Shown here in pieces: positions 42,858 to 51,775 of a DNA stretch of 64,000 nucleotides. Every line of letters starts with the position of its first letter. The stretch's first letter is position 1. A program made the translations under genes and the position numbers. Location: contig JACKFB010000006.1 in NCBI GenBank assembly GCA_020632695.1, positions 124,001 to 188,000 on the forward strand, in the 5' to 3' direction. Origin of the DNA: Deltaproteobacteria bacterium. Lineage in GTDB: Bacteria > Myxococcota_A > UBA9042 > PHBI01 > JACKFB01. The notes under the pieces were generated by a model. The model was not told the origin of the DNA. It saw nothing but the letters and a program-made list of their open reading frames with translations, and did no database searches.

Positions 42858-43297
42858 TACAGGGAGTTGGTGTAGATGAACCAGTGGTCCTCGTGCTTCA
42901 TGAAGCGCACCGGTACCGGCATGCGGTCCTGGTGCTCGCGGTCCTTGATGAACCAGCGCGGCTGCTCGCCGGTGCCGTCCTTCTTGACCACCTCGAAGCT
43001 CTCCGGCTTTCCGCTGTCGAGGTACCACTTCGCCTGCTTGACGAAGCGCGCCCAGGAGTACCGTTCGATGGAGGTGCGCTGGGTGGAGGAGTCGCGGGCG
43101 TCCGGGTGGATGGTGGCCATGTAGTCGTCGAGCTTGTCGGCCAGCGCGGCGCGGAAGGCGGTCGCCAGCACGGCGCGGATGGCGGCGTCGTCGGCGTCGC
43201 GGCTCGGCTCGGCGGCCATCGCGGACGTGGACAGGGCCAGGCCGGCGAGGAGGACGCCCAGGGCGAGCAGGCGGGTCGAGCGAGTGAGGAGAGCCAT
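42857..43297 (-). CDS. Secreted small protein, NTF2/SnoaL-like
   Basis: A 146-residue protein with a clear signal peptide (cut after AMA, about residue 29). The mature part has an N-terminal helix pair (DAAIRAVLATAFRAALADKL) then beta strands ending RFMKHEDHWFIYTNSL. This resembles the NTF2-like/SnoaL fold with its buried pocket, though no catalytic residues are evident. It is probably periplasmic. It is coupled to the downstream lipoprotein. GAGG lies 8 nt before the ATG. Confidence 0.7.
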   Translation of the reverse strand: MALLTRSTRLLALGVLLAGLALSTSAMAAEPSRDADDAAIRAVLATAFRAALADKLDDYMATIHPDARDSSTQRTSIERYSWARFVKQAKWYLDSGKPESFEVVKKDGTGEQPRWFIKDREHQDRMPVPVRFMKHEDHWFIYTNSL

Positions 43298-43436
43298 GGA
43301 TCGTACCTCGGTGCTGGAGGGGCGCTCACGATAGCGCCGTGGGCGGCGCGCGAGCAACCTCCCGACGGGACGGGCGGAGGGGTATTCAATGGGCCGGACG
43401 GGGCCGGGGCGCGCCCCGGCACGCGGCGACGGCGGG

Positions 43437-44306
43437 TCAGGCGCGCAGCACCGCCCGGGCGTCCTCGGGGCCGGCGATGTCCCGTCCGCTCTCGCGCGCC
43501 AGCTTCACCAGCGCCTCGATGAGCTGTCCGTTCGACGTCGCCCGCTCGCCGTCGGGAAGGTAGAAGGTGTCCTCGAGGCCAGTGCGCAGGTGCCCGCCCA
43601 GCTCGGCGGCGCGCCGATGCACGTCCCAGACCTCCTCGCGCCCGATGGCGATGGCCTGCCAGTGGGCGCCCGCGGGCAGCTCGTCCAGCAGCAGCGGCAG
43701 CCAGTCCGCGCGCGCCGGCATGCCCGACGCCACCCCCATCACCAGCGAGACGTGCACCGGGGGACGCAGCAGGCCGTTGTGGAGGAAGAGCCCGACGCTC
43801 CTCAGGATGCCCGTGTCGAAGCACTCGCACTCCGGGACCACGTCGAGGCGGTCCATCGCCTCGACGAAGCCCTTCACCTTGGCGACCGGGTTGTCGAAGA
43901 GCATGGGCGGCCACGCCCACGAGCCGTCGGCCCGCGTCTTCAGGTAGTTGAGCGACCCGGCGTTGAGCGCCGCCATCTCCGGACGCACCCGCTCGAGGCA
44001 CGCCACCGGCCCGCGGATGTCGTCGCCGACCACCCCGGTGGACATGTTGATCAGCAGCTCGGGGACCTCGGCGCGGATCGCGTCGCAGATCGCGCCGGCC
44101 ACCTCGGGCTCCCAGCTCGGCAGGTGCCCCCTGCCCTCCTCCTGCCGGCGGAAGTGGACGTGCACCACCGTGGCGCCGGCGTCGGCGGCCCGGCGCGCCT
44201 CGGCGGCCATCTGCTCGGGGGTGACCGGGACGTGGTGGCGCTCCGGGTCGGTGAGCACGCCGGTCAGCGCGCAGGTCACGACGGCCTTGGCGGTGGGGTC
44301 GGACAT
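43437..44306 (-). CDS. Beta-keto acid cleavage enzyme (BKACE, DUF849)
   Basis: A 289-residue zinc enzyme of the BKACE family, which splits beta-keto acids with acetyl-CoA (the 3-keto-5-aminohexanoate cleavage enzyme type). Visible hallmarks are the zinc pair VVHVHFR (HxH), ELLINMSTG, CECFDTGI, VSLVMGV and the C-terminal GLEDTFYLPDGERATSNGQLIEAL, matching the usual GLEDN region. The substrate class is not predictable. Start ATG 44306; an in-frame ATG four codons upstream is possible. Confidence 0.9.
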   Translation of the reverse strand: MSDPTAKAVVTCALTGVLTDPERHHVPVTPEQMAAEARRAADAGATVVHVHFRRQEEGRGHLPSWEPEVAGAICDAIRAEVPELLINMSTGVVGDDIRGPVACLERVRPEMAALNAGSLNYLKTRADGSWAWPPMLFDNPVAKVKGFVEAMDRLDVVPECECFDTGILRSVGLFLHNGLLRPPVHVSLVMGVASGMPARADWLPLLLDELPAGAHWQAIAIGREEVWDVHRRAAELGGHLRTGLEDTFYLPDGERATSNGQLIEALVKLARESGRDIAGPEDARAVLRA

Positions 44307-44426
44307 CGGAGGCTCCATGGGTGCACGGGAGGCGAGGGACGCGCCCCAGCTTGCCCACCGGCTGGCGCGGAGGCAATGCCGGCGCCGGCGCTTGCTCATC
44401 GCCCCCGGGAGCGCTCCTCTTGTGCG

Positions 44427-45335
44427 GTGACCAGCCCCTCCCACGACGCCACCACGCGCCGCCGGGTCGCCCTGGCCCTGCTCACCGGGGTCGGCGCGAT
44501 CTCGCTGGCCGCGATCTTCTTTCGCGAGACCGCGCCCACCCACCCGCTGGTCGCCGCCGGGCTGCGCCTCGTGCTGGCCAGCCTGCTGCTGCTGCCCGCG
44601 CTCGGCCGGGCGATCGCGCGCGGCACGGTGACCCGGCAGGTGCTGCGCGCCGGACTCGCCGCCGGCGCGTTCTACGCGGTGCACTTCGGCGCCTGGGTGA
44701 GCTCCCTGCACCTCACCAGCGTGGCCGCCGCCACGACGCTGGTGACCGCGACGCCGCTGCTCCTGGGGCTGGTGGCGCTGATCACCGGCCGGGACCGCGC
44801 CCCGCGCGCGCTGTGGCTGGCCCTGGCCCTGGCCACGGCCGGCGTGGTCGTCATCGCCTCCGGCCACAGCGCGGAGAGCCCCGACGCGGTCACTGGCGAC
44901 GCCCTGGCGTTGCTCGGGGCGGGGGCGATGGCCGGCTACCTGCTGGTCGCGCGTTCGCTGGGCGCGGCGCTGCCCCTCTGGGCCTTCACCGCCATCGCCA
45001 CGGCCACCGGCGGCCTGCTGCTCTCGATCACGGCGCTGGGCTCGGGCGTCTCGCTGGTCCCCGCTTCGCCGCGGGCGGCCGCCTTCATCGTCGCGGCGGC
45101 CCTGCTGCCCCAGCTCGTCGGCCACACGGCGCTGACCTGGGCGCTGCGCCACGCTACGCCGACGCGCGTAGGCCTGGCCACGGTCGGCGAGCCGGCGCTC
45201 TCGACGCTGTGGGCGTGGCTGTGGCTGGGTGAGGCCGTGGGGCTCCAGGTGGCCGCCGGCTGCGCGCTCACCCTGGGCGCGGTGCTCCTGGCCCTGCGGC
45301 CGGCGGTGCGACCCGCAGCACCGGCGCCCGGGTGA
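44427..45335 (+). CDS. DMT-superfamily (EamA) transporter
   Basis: A 302-residue membrane protein with ten predicted helices in two EamA halves. The first half begins RVALALLTGVGAISLAAIFFRE with the loop LVAAGLRLVLASLLLLPAL; the second ends with ATPTRVGLATVGEPALSTLWAWLWLGE, the usual EamA EP motif. It is likely an exporter of amino acids or metabolites. The start is GTG. Its last 68 bp overlap the convergent MATE gene. Confidence 0.9.
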   Translation: MTSPSHDATTRRRVALALLTGVGAISLAAIFFRETAPTHPLVAAGLRLVLASLLLLPALGRAIARGTVTRQVLRAGLAAGAFYAVHFGAWVSSLHLTSVAAATTLVTATPLLLGLVALITGRDRAPRALWLALALATAGVVVIASGHSAESPDAVTGDALALLGAGAMAGYLLVARSLGAALPLWAFTAIATATGGLLLSITALGSGVSLVPASPRAAAFIVAAALLPQLVGHTALTWALRHATPTRVGLATVGEPALSTLWAWLWLGEAVGLQVAAGCALTLGAVLLALRPAVRPAAPAPG

Positions 45336-46668
45336 GGCGCACGAAGCGCAAGGACAGCCCTCCGGCGGCCACGGCCAGCCCCAGGGTCAGGCCGTACCAC
45401 AGCCCCTCGGCCCCGACCCCCAGCGGCACGGCCAGCACCGCCGCCATCGGGAAACCGAAGCACCAGTGGGCCAGGACGTTCGCCACCAGCGGCGCGTGGA
45501 CGTCGCCCGCGCCGCGCAGGGCCCCCGCCATCACCGCCTGCAGCCCGTCGAAGAGCTGGAAGAGGCCGGCGATGGTGATGAGCCGGGCAGCCAGGGCGAT
45601 GACCGGCGGGTCGGCCGAGAAGAAGCTGGCGAGCTGGGTCGGGAAGAGCAGGAAGAGCAGCATCGCTGTGCCCATGAAGCCGAGCGCCACGATGGCTCCG
45701 CTGGCGCCCGCGCGGCGTGCGGCGGTCGACGCGCCGGCTCCGATGGCGCGCCCGACGCGCGTGCCGGTGGCGCCGGCGACCCCGACCGCGCCCATGAAGG
45801 AGATGCTGGAGAGGTGCAGCGCGATCTGGTGTGCCCCGGCGACGCGCTCGCCCAGGGTGGCCGCCAGCAGGCCGGTGGCGCCGAAGACCCCCATCTCCGC
45901 CAGCAGCGTGAGCCCGAGGGGCAAAGCCAGGCGCAGCATCGTCCGGCGGGCGTCTGGCGGGAGCTGCGCCGCGTCGCCGTCCTCGAGCGCCAGCCCCGCC
46001 CGCCACGCCACCGCCGCCATGACCCCCGAGGCCAGGCTGGTCGCCACTCCGGCGCCGACCGCTCCCAGCGGAGGCAGCCCGATGGCGGGCAGTCCCACCT
46101 GGACCAGCCCGCCGTCGCCGTATACCAGGAGCAGGTTCGCCGCCAGGTTGAAGACGTTCGCCACCAGGGCCGCGACGAGCAGGGGGCGCGTCCGGCCGTG
46201 AGCCTGGAGGTAGGAGCGGGTGGCGTAGTAGTGGAAGAGCAGCGCCATCGAAGGCAGCCTGGCGACGAGGTAGGCCGTCGCCCGCTGCGAGAGGAGCGCT
46301 TCGATGCCCAGCGCGGGCATGGCCTGCGCCATGGCGAGGGTCAGCAGGCCCAGGGGCACGCCGGCCTGGATGGCGAGGCGCAGCCCGGCCCGCCACCAGG
46401 CGCGGGCCGCCGCGTCCTCGCCCGCGCCGAGGGCCTGCGAGATGAGCGGCTCCAGCGCGAGCCCGAAGCCCATGCCCAGCGCCATCGGCAGCAGCGCCAG
46501 CGCGTTGCCGGTCGCCGTCGCCGCCAGCTCCAGCGCGGAGTAGTGGCCCACGCAGGCCGTGTCGACCAGCCCCATGGTCAGGGTCGCCATCTGGGCGACG
46601 GCGAGCGGCACCGCCAGGTGGACGGTCTCGCGCAGGTCCCGACGGTTGGCTTGCCGTGCGTCTTCCAT
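45268..46668 (-). CDS. MATE-family multidrug efflux transporter
   Basis: A 466-residue, 12-helix transporter. The N-terminal half has LAVPLAVAQMATLTMGLVDTACVGHYSALELAA, the classic MATE opening, and LLPMALGMGFGLALEPLISQALGAG. The second half repeats it with LALPLGLTLLAEMGVFGATGLLAATLGE. It exports cationic drugs or toxins using Na+ or H+. Start ATG 46668. It overlaps the DMT gene at the 3' end and is divergent from the large lipoprotein gene. Confidence 0.92.
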   Translation of the reverse strand: MEDARQANRRDLRETVHLAVPLAVAQMATLTMGLVDTACVGHYSALELAATATGNALALLPMALGMGFGLALEPLISQALGAGEDAAARAWWRAGLRLAIQAGVPLGLLTLAMAQAMPALGIEALLSQRATAYLVARLPSMALLFHYYATRSYLQAHGRTRPLLVAALVANVFNLAANLLLVYGDGGLVQVGLPAIGLPPLGAVGAGVATSLASGVMAAVAWRAGLALEDGDAAQLPPDARRTMLRLALPLGLTLLAEMGVFGATGLLAATLGERVAGAHQIALHLSSISFMGAVGVAGATGTRVGRAIGAGASTAARRAGASGAIVALGFMGTAMLLFLLFPTQLASFFSADPPVIALAARLITIAGLFQLFDGLQAVMAGALRGAGDVHAPLVANVLAHWCFGFPMAAVLAVPLGVGAEGLWYGLTLGLAVAAGGLSLRFVRLTRAPVLRVAPPAAGPGAPRPG

Positions 46669-46803
46669 CACCAGACTCGCGCTCTCGCCCCGCGGCGCCG
46701 GGCACACAGGCCCGTTCGGCGGCCCCCCGATCCGCTCCGCTTTCGCCGGAGGGTCGCGGACACTACCATGGGCCCCCAGCTCGCTCGGAAGGAATCACGC
46801 CTC

Positions 46804-49800
46804 ATGCCGTCCCGCCGGTCTCGCGTCGTCTGTCTCGCCATCTCCTGGGCCGTCGCCGGATGCACGGTGGCGGAGCTCCCCCCCGCGCCGGGTCCAGGCT
46901 CCGACGCGGCCGCGGACGCCGAGGCGGGCGCCGACGCCGAGCCCGCCTGGCACGTCGCCCAGCAGGGCCTCGATGGCAGCCTGCTCTCGGTGTGCGGCCA
47001 GGGCGCCGAGCGCTGGGCCGTGGGCGCCGACGCCGGAGCCGGACCGCTGGTGCTGCACCGGGAGGGCGGCACGTGGACCCGCCTGAACACCGGCACCAGC
47101 GGGCACCTCTGGTGGGTGGCCTGTCTGGACGACGGCGGGGTGGTGATGGTCGGCGAGCATGGCCGCGTCCTGCGCAAGCGTCCCACCGAGGACGGCCTGG
47201 AGCTGCTCGACGTGGGCCAGGACGTCCCGCTCTACGGCGTGTGGGGCCCCAGCGTGGACGACCTCTACGTGGTGGGCGGCGACACCAGCGCCACCAACGG
47301 CCCCGGCGTCGCGTTCCGTGTCCAGGGAGACGCGGTCGCGCCCGTGCCGGGTCTGCCGGCGGCGCTGTCGCCCACGGCGGCCTTCTTCAAGGTGTGGGGC
47401 GAGAGCGTGGACGACATCTGGATCGTCGGTGAGCAGGGCACCGTGGTCCACGGGGGCGGCAGCACCTGGGCGCTGGAGACGCTGCCCGGCGCCCCCCGCC
47501 TGGTCACGGTGCACGGCCAGGGGACGGACCTCATCGCGGTCGGCGGGGCCTCCGACGGCGTCATCTTCGAGCACGACGCCACGGGCTGGGCGCCGGTGGA
47601 TCTGGTGGCGCTGGGGGTGGTCGATCAGGCGCCGAGCCTCATCCAGGGCACCCACGTGGCGCCGGACGGCAGCGCCGTGGTGGCGGGGATCTTCGACGCG
47701 GTCTTCGAGCGACGCGACGGGGTCTACCGCGAGCTGGGCCCCACCCCCGCGGACAGGGACTGGCACGGAGCGTGGATCGGTCCCGCGGGCGACATCTGGC
47801 TGGCCGGCGGCAGCTCGGTCATCGACGGCGCGGCCACCGGGGCGCTGGTGTGCTACGGCACCAGCGCGGCCTGCGGCGACAACGGCGGCAGCGTGGTCGA
47901 GCCGGTGCCCGACGCCGGAGTGGAGCCGGTGGCCGACGCGGCGGGTGAGACGGACGGCGGCGGGGGCGAGACCGATGCCGGGGCCGAGACCGATGCCGGG
48001 GCCGAGACCGATGCCGGGGCCGAGACCGATACCGGGGCCGAGACCGATGCCGGGGCCGAGACCGACTCCGGGGCCGAGACCGATACCGGGGCCGAGACCG
48101 ATGCCGGGGCCGAGACCGACACCGGGGCCGAGACCGATACCGGGGCCGAGACCGATACCGGGGCCGAGACCGACACCGGGGCCGAGACCGACACCGACAC
48201 CGGGCCCGACGCCGTCCCGGACGCGGACGCCGCCCCGGACGCCGACACGGCTCCGGACACCAAGCCCGACGCGGACGCGGCTCCGGACACCAAGCCCGAC
48301 GCCGACACGACCCCGGACACCAAGCCCGACGCGGACGCGACCCCGGATACCAAGCCCGACGCGGACGCCAAGCCCGACACCAAGCCCGACGTCATCCCCG
48401 ACGCCGACGCCACTCCCGACATCGGCCCCGACCTCCCTGTGGTGGTGTGTGAGGATCCGCTGGTGCCGTGCCCGCAGCCGCAGCCGCCCTCGGTGGCTGC
48501 GTGCGACGCCGGCGACGCCGCGTTCGTGGCCCGCGCCATCCAGGCGGTGTGGGGGCGAAAGCCGCTCGGGTTCTACGAAATCGAGGTCTGGTCGCAGATG
48601 GTCGAGCAGGCCGGCCGCGAGGCCGTGCTGGACGCGATGATGCGTGATGACGCGTACGTCCAGCGCTGGTCGGACTTCATGATGGACGCCCTGCACATCA
48701 ACCGCGTCGGCGACAAGCGACACGACGAGTGCTGGGGCCCGCCCGCGCTGACGCCCGATGGGGGCGAGCTGGCCGCCTACGTTCGCAATACGCCGCCCAC
48801 CGTCACCAGCGGCGCGCCGGGCATCTTCAACATGACCGACCTGCTGCACTCCTCGCTGCGCCTCGACGACATCTCGCCCGTCTACCGAGGGCAGCTCTTC
48901 GCCATGCTCCACAAGCCGCTCACCGGCGCCAACGTGGGCTCGCTCGAGATGGAGGCCAGCCGCCGCAACGACTTCGGCGAGGTGTTCGAGGCGACCTACG
49001 TCTACCGCCAGAAGACCTGCATGACCTGCCACAACAGCACCTACAGCGTGACCGGCGACGACGACCCGGCGCTGGATCGCACCTGGGAGATCCCCGGCCA
49101 CTTCGAGACGGCGCTCTTCGACGAGCCCTCGGGCGCCCCCGAGGTGCAGACCCGGGCGATGCTGCGCAGCCTGGGCGTCTACACGAGCGGCCTGTCGGGC
49201 CGCAAGCCGTGGGGTTGGACCAGCACCTGCGGGCGCTTCGTGAAGCCGGAGAGCATCGGCGACGACCCGCTCGGGGTGAACGCCTGGTACATCGAGGATC
49301 GCGGCAAGACCGGCAGCGTCTGGGAGCTGGAGGCCGCCCTGGCCAAGGGCTTCGCCGACCTGCGGGTCGATGGCCTCGACCGCGACCCGGAGACCCTCGA
49401 CGTCCCCGGAGAGGAGGCCTTCGCCTACCTGGTCAGCGTGAACCTGGCCAACCAGGTCTGGGCCGAGCTGATGGGCTACCCCTTGACCATCGCCAACTAC
49501 TTCCCGCGCAACCGCGACCAGCGCGACACCCTGTGGACCCTGACGGACCGCTTCGTCGAGGCGGGCTTCTCGTTCAAGTCGCTGGTCAAGGGCGCGGTGC
49601 TGGATCCCCGCTTCAACCAGCTCCCGCCCGAGGCCGGGTGCGGGGCGAGCGGCGGCTACTACATGCGCCCCGCCTTCAACCCCTGGAGCCCGGCCGAGGA
49701 GGGCGATCTCCAGGGCAACAGCGTGGGCGACATCCTCGCGCGGCACGGCGCCCGTACGCTGCTGCGGTCGGTCGCGGCGACGCTGGAGTGGCCGGAGCCG

Positions 49801-50559
49801 GACGCCTTCCCCGGCGGCGACGACGAGACCTTCCAGACGGCCATCGGCGCCTTCGTACGCGACGCCGAGCCGGGCTTCCGCGGCGCCGACCTCCAGGGGC
49901 TGCTGGCCTGGGAGGATCGCTACGGCCTGTGCAGCGCGCCGACGCCAGGCGGCGGCGGTGGTCTCGAGGGCCCCGGCTGCACGCCGAGCGGCTCGGCCGG
50001 GTGCGGCGGCTGCTCGTGCGAGGTCTGCACCTGCGAGACCGACTCGTACTGCTGCGACAACCAGTGGGATGCCATCTGCGTGGGCATCTGCAACGACTCC
50101 TGCGGCGGCTGCGACGTCACCTCGGTGGGCGGCGGCAGCACGGACTACGTCGGCCGGCTGGCGACCGTGGCCACGGCCCCGGCGGGCGGGTACAGCCTCC
50201 GCGACGCCGTGGCGACGCTGAAGGACCGCATCATCCAGGAGCCGCTCATCGGCACCCAGGAGGCCCCGCTCATCGAGGCGCTGGCCGGCGCGCCGCTCTC
50301 GACGCCTGCGTCCGAGGTGCCGGCGCTCGAGACCTCGCTGCGTCGCCTGTGCGGCGCGCTGCTGGAGACGCCGCAGTTCATGCTCTTCGGCAGCTACCCC
50401 TTCGACTGGCCCACCGGACCGCCCGGCATCACGATGGACGGCGCCGGCTTCGCCGACCAGTGCGCGGCCGCCGCGGCGATGTGGGACAGCAGCTACTGGA
50501 CGGTGACCTGCGGCGATGAGCTGGTGACGGTGACGCCAGCGACGACGCCGCCGCTCTGA
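46804..50559 (+). CDS. Chimeric lipoprotein: beta-propeller-like, ETDxGA repeats, CxxCH domain
   Basis: A 1251-residue lipoprotein (lipobox VAGC, Cys20). Residues about 45-370 repeat a WGxSxDDxWxVG-type pattern typical of surface beta-propellers. Residues 389-468 are ETDAGA/ETDTGA hexapeptides, followed to about 545 by PDTKPDADA repeats, a long flexible stalk. From about 560 to 1240 is a domain like the DUF1549/1553/1588 proteins with one haem-c motif CMTCH (739-743). A small cysteine-rich insert DSYCCDNQWDAICVGIC is at about 1080. It is probably an outer-membrane redox or binding protein. GGAAGGA precedes the ATG. Copy B of the dispersed repeat begins at its stop. Confidence 0.8.
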   Translation: MPSRRSRVVCLAISWAVAGCTVAELPPAPGPGSDAAADAEAGADAEPAWHVAQQGLDGSLLSVCGQGAERWAVGADAGAGPLVLHREGGTWTRLNTGTSGHLWWVACLDDGGVVMVGEHGRVLRKRPTEDGLELLDVGQDVPLYGVWGPSVDDLYVVGGDTSATNGPGVAFRVQGDAVAPVPGLPAALSPTAAFFKVWGESVDDIWIVGEQGTVVHGGGSTWALETLPGAPRLVTVHGQGTDLIAVGGASDGVIFEHDATGWAPVDLVALGVVDQAPSLIQGTHVAPDGSAVVAGIFDAVFERRDGVYRELGPTPADRDWHGAWIGPAGDIWLAGGSSVIDGAATGALVCYGTSAACGDNGGSVVEPVPDAGVEPVADAAGETDGGGGETDAGAETDAGAETDAGAETDTGAETDAGAETDSGAETDTGAETDAGAETDTGAETDTGAETDTGAETDTGAETDTDTGPDAVPDADAAPDADTAPDTKPDADAAPDTKPDADTTPDTKPDADATPDTKPDADAKPDTKPDVIPDADATPDIGPDLPVVVCEDPLVPCPQPQPPSVAACDAGDAAFVARAIQAVWGRKPLGFYEIEVWSQMVEQAGREAVLDAMMRDDAYVQRWSDFMMDALHINRVGDKRHDECWGPPALTPDGGELAAYVRNTPPTVTSGAPGIFNMTDLLHSSLRLDDISPVYRGQLFAMLHKPLTGANVGSLEMEASRRNDFGEVFEATYVYRQKTCMTCHNSTYSVTGDDDPALDRTWEIPGHFETALFDEPSGAPEVQTRAMLRSLGVYTSGLSGRKPWGWTSTCGRFVKPESIGDDPLGVNAWYIEDRGKTGSVWELEAALAKGFADLRVDGLDRDPETLDVPGEEAFAYLVSVNLANQVWAELMGYPLTIANYFPRNRDQRDTLWTLTDRFVEAGFSFKSLVKGAVLDPRFNQLPPEAGCGASGGYYMRPAFNPWSPAEEGDLQGNSVGDILARHGARTLLRSVAATLEWPEPDAFPGGDDETFQTAIGAFVRDAEPGFRGADLQGLLAWEDRYGLCSAPTPGGGGGLEGPGCTPSGSAGCGGCSCEVCTCETDSYCCDNQWDAICVGICNDSCGGCDVTSVGGGSTDYVGRLATVATAPAGGYSLRDAVATLKDRIIQEPLIGTQEAPLIEALAGAPLSTPASEVPALETSLRRLCGALLETPQFMLFGSYPFDWPTGPPGITMDGAGFADQCAAAAAMWDSSYWTVTCGDELVTVTPATTPPL
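47968..48207 (+). repeat. Coding 18-bp tandem repeat (ETDxGA)
   Basis: Twelve in-frame units GAGACCGATGCCGGGGCC (variants ACC or TCC at the fourth codon) and a partial one. The core GAGACCGA is the hexanucleotide of the non-coding arrays, here fixed in an 18-bp coding period. Confidence 0.9.
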
Positions 50560-50708
50560 GCGGGTGTCCCCGGTTTCGGACCGAGCGGGGCGCCAGCGAC
50601 GCGCTCTCGGGGCCTCGAGCGCGGAGGGCGCTCGCCGCGCGCGACGAGCCGGCGCGCGCGAGCGCCTGGGATGACATGGGGCAGCCGCGCGACGGGAGGA
50701 GATGGGGA
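50559..50708 (+). repeat. Dispersed 150-bp repeat, copy B
   Basis: Partner of 2231-2380 (about 112 of 150 identical, no gaps). It begins in the stop codon of the upstream lipoprotein and ends past the esterase start, so it contributes that gene's first codons. It can form GAGCGC-GGAGG-GCGCTC (50617-50633 region); copy A has a mismatch there. Confidence 0.65.
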
Positions 50709-51659
50709 CGCCCTCCGAGGGCGCCGTGGGCCGGAAGGGCGCTCGCCGCGGCGTTGGTGGCGTGCTGGCTGCTCGGCGGCGCCGCGGAGGCCGCGCTCCC
50801 GAGCTCCGCGGAGACCACCCCGGCCGGGACCCTGCGGTCCGAGCACGTGCGCAGCCAGGCGCTGGGCCAGCGCCGCGCCGTCCAGGTGTGGCTGCCCCCC
50901 GGCTACGCCCGCGCGCCCGAGCGTCGCTACCCCGTCATCTACGCCCTCCACGGCCTGGGCGGCAGCGACCGGGACTTCTTCCGGCTGGGTCACCTCGGCG
51001 CGCACCTGCGCCGCGCCATCGCCGACGGCACCCTCGCGCCGGTGATCGTGGTCGCCCCCGACGGCGACAACGGCTACTGGACCGACCACGCGCCCCGGGC
51101 CGGCGCGCCCGGCGCTCGCTGGGGATCCTTCGTGGCCGAGGACCTGGTCGCCTGGGTGGACGCCCGGTACCGGACGGTGCCCGACCGGGCCCACCGGGCG
51201 CTGGTCGGCGTCTCCATGGGCGGCTACGGCGCGCTCTCGCTGGCCCTGACGCACCCGAAGGTGTTCGGCGCGGCGGTGAGCCTCTCCGGCGCCCTCTTCG
51301 TCGAGGTGCCGTCCCACCGGCCCGTGTACCGGGAGGTGTGGGGCGACCCGCCGGACCCGGCCTGGTTCGCCAGGGCCAGCCCCCAGGCGCTGCTGGCCTC
51401 GCTGCCGCTCGACGCGCCGATGCCGGCCATCTATCTGCACGTAGGGAAGGACGATCCCCTCGGCTTCGCGGAGATGGCCGCGCGCGCCCACCGTACCCTC
51501 GCGGCCCGAGAGGTCGAGCACGTCTACCGGGTCACGCCGGGCGGCCACACCTGGTCGATCTGGGAGGCCGAGACCCCGCGCTGGCTGGCCTTCGTCGGCG
51601 CCTGGCTGGGCCGGGAGGCCGCCGCGACGCCGCGGCCACAGCCCGCGCCCCTGCCCTGA
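50676..51659 (+). CDS. Secreted esterase (esterase D / antigen 85-like)
   Basis: A 327-residue alpha/beta hydrolase with an N-terminal signal segment (about 20-40, cut near AEA). The body begins VQVWLPPGYARAPERRYPVIYALHGLGG, the usual opening of the family. The catalytic triad is readable: S180 in GVSMGG, D259 or D260 in HVGKDDP, and H291 in GGHTW. It probably acts in the periplasm or outside on acyl or feruloyl esters. The only in-frame ATG (50676) lies inside the dispersed repeat, so the first residues are repeat-derived. A later GTG or TTG start is possible. Confidence 0.85.
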   Translation: MGQPRDGRRWGRPPRAPWAGRALAAALVACWLLGGAAEAALPSSAETTPAGTLRSEHVRSQALGQRRAVQVWLPPGYARAPERRYPVIYALHGLGGSDRDFFRLGHLGAHLRRAIADGTLAPVIVVAPDGDNGYWTDHAPRAGAPGARWGSFVAEDLVAWVDARYRTVPDRAHRALVGVSMGGYGALSLALTHPKVFGAAVSLSGALFVEVPSHRPVYREVWGDPPDPAWFARASPQALLASLPLDAPMPAIYLHVGKDDPLGFAEMAARAHRTLAAREVEHVYRVTPGGHTWSIWEAETPRWLAFVGAWLGREAAATPRPQPAPLP

Positions 51660-51775
51660 GATCCCGGGGGCGCCGCCCGCCCGTCCAGCCTCTCCCGGCC
51701 CGCGTGACGCGATGCTTGCGCATGCCGGAAACCGTGCGGTAGCGTCGGCCGCCCAGCTCGTCGGAGGACTCGCAG

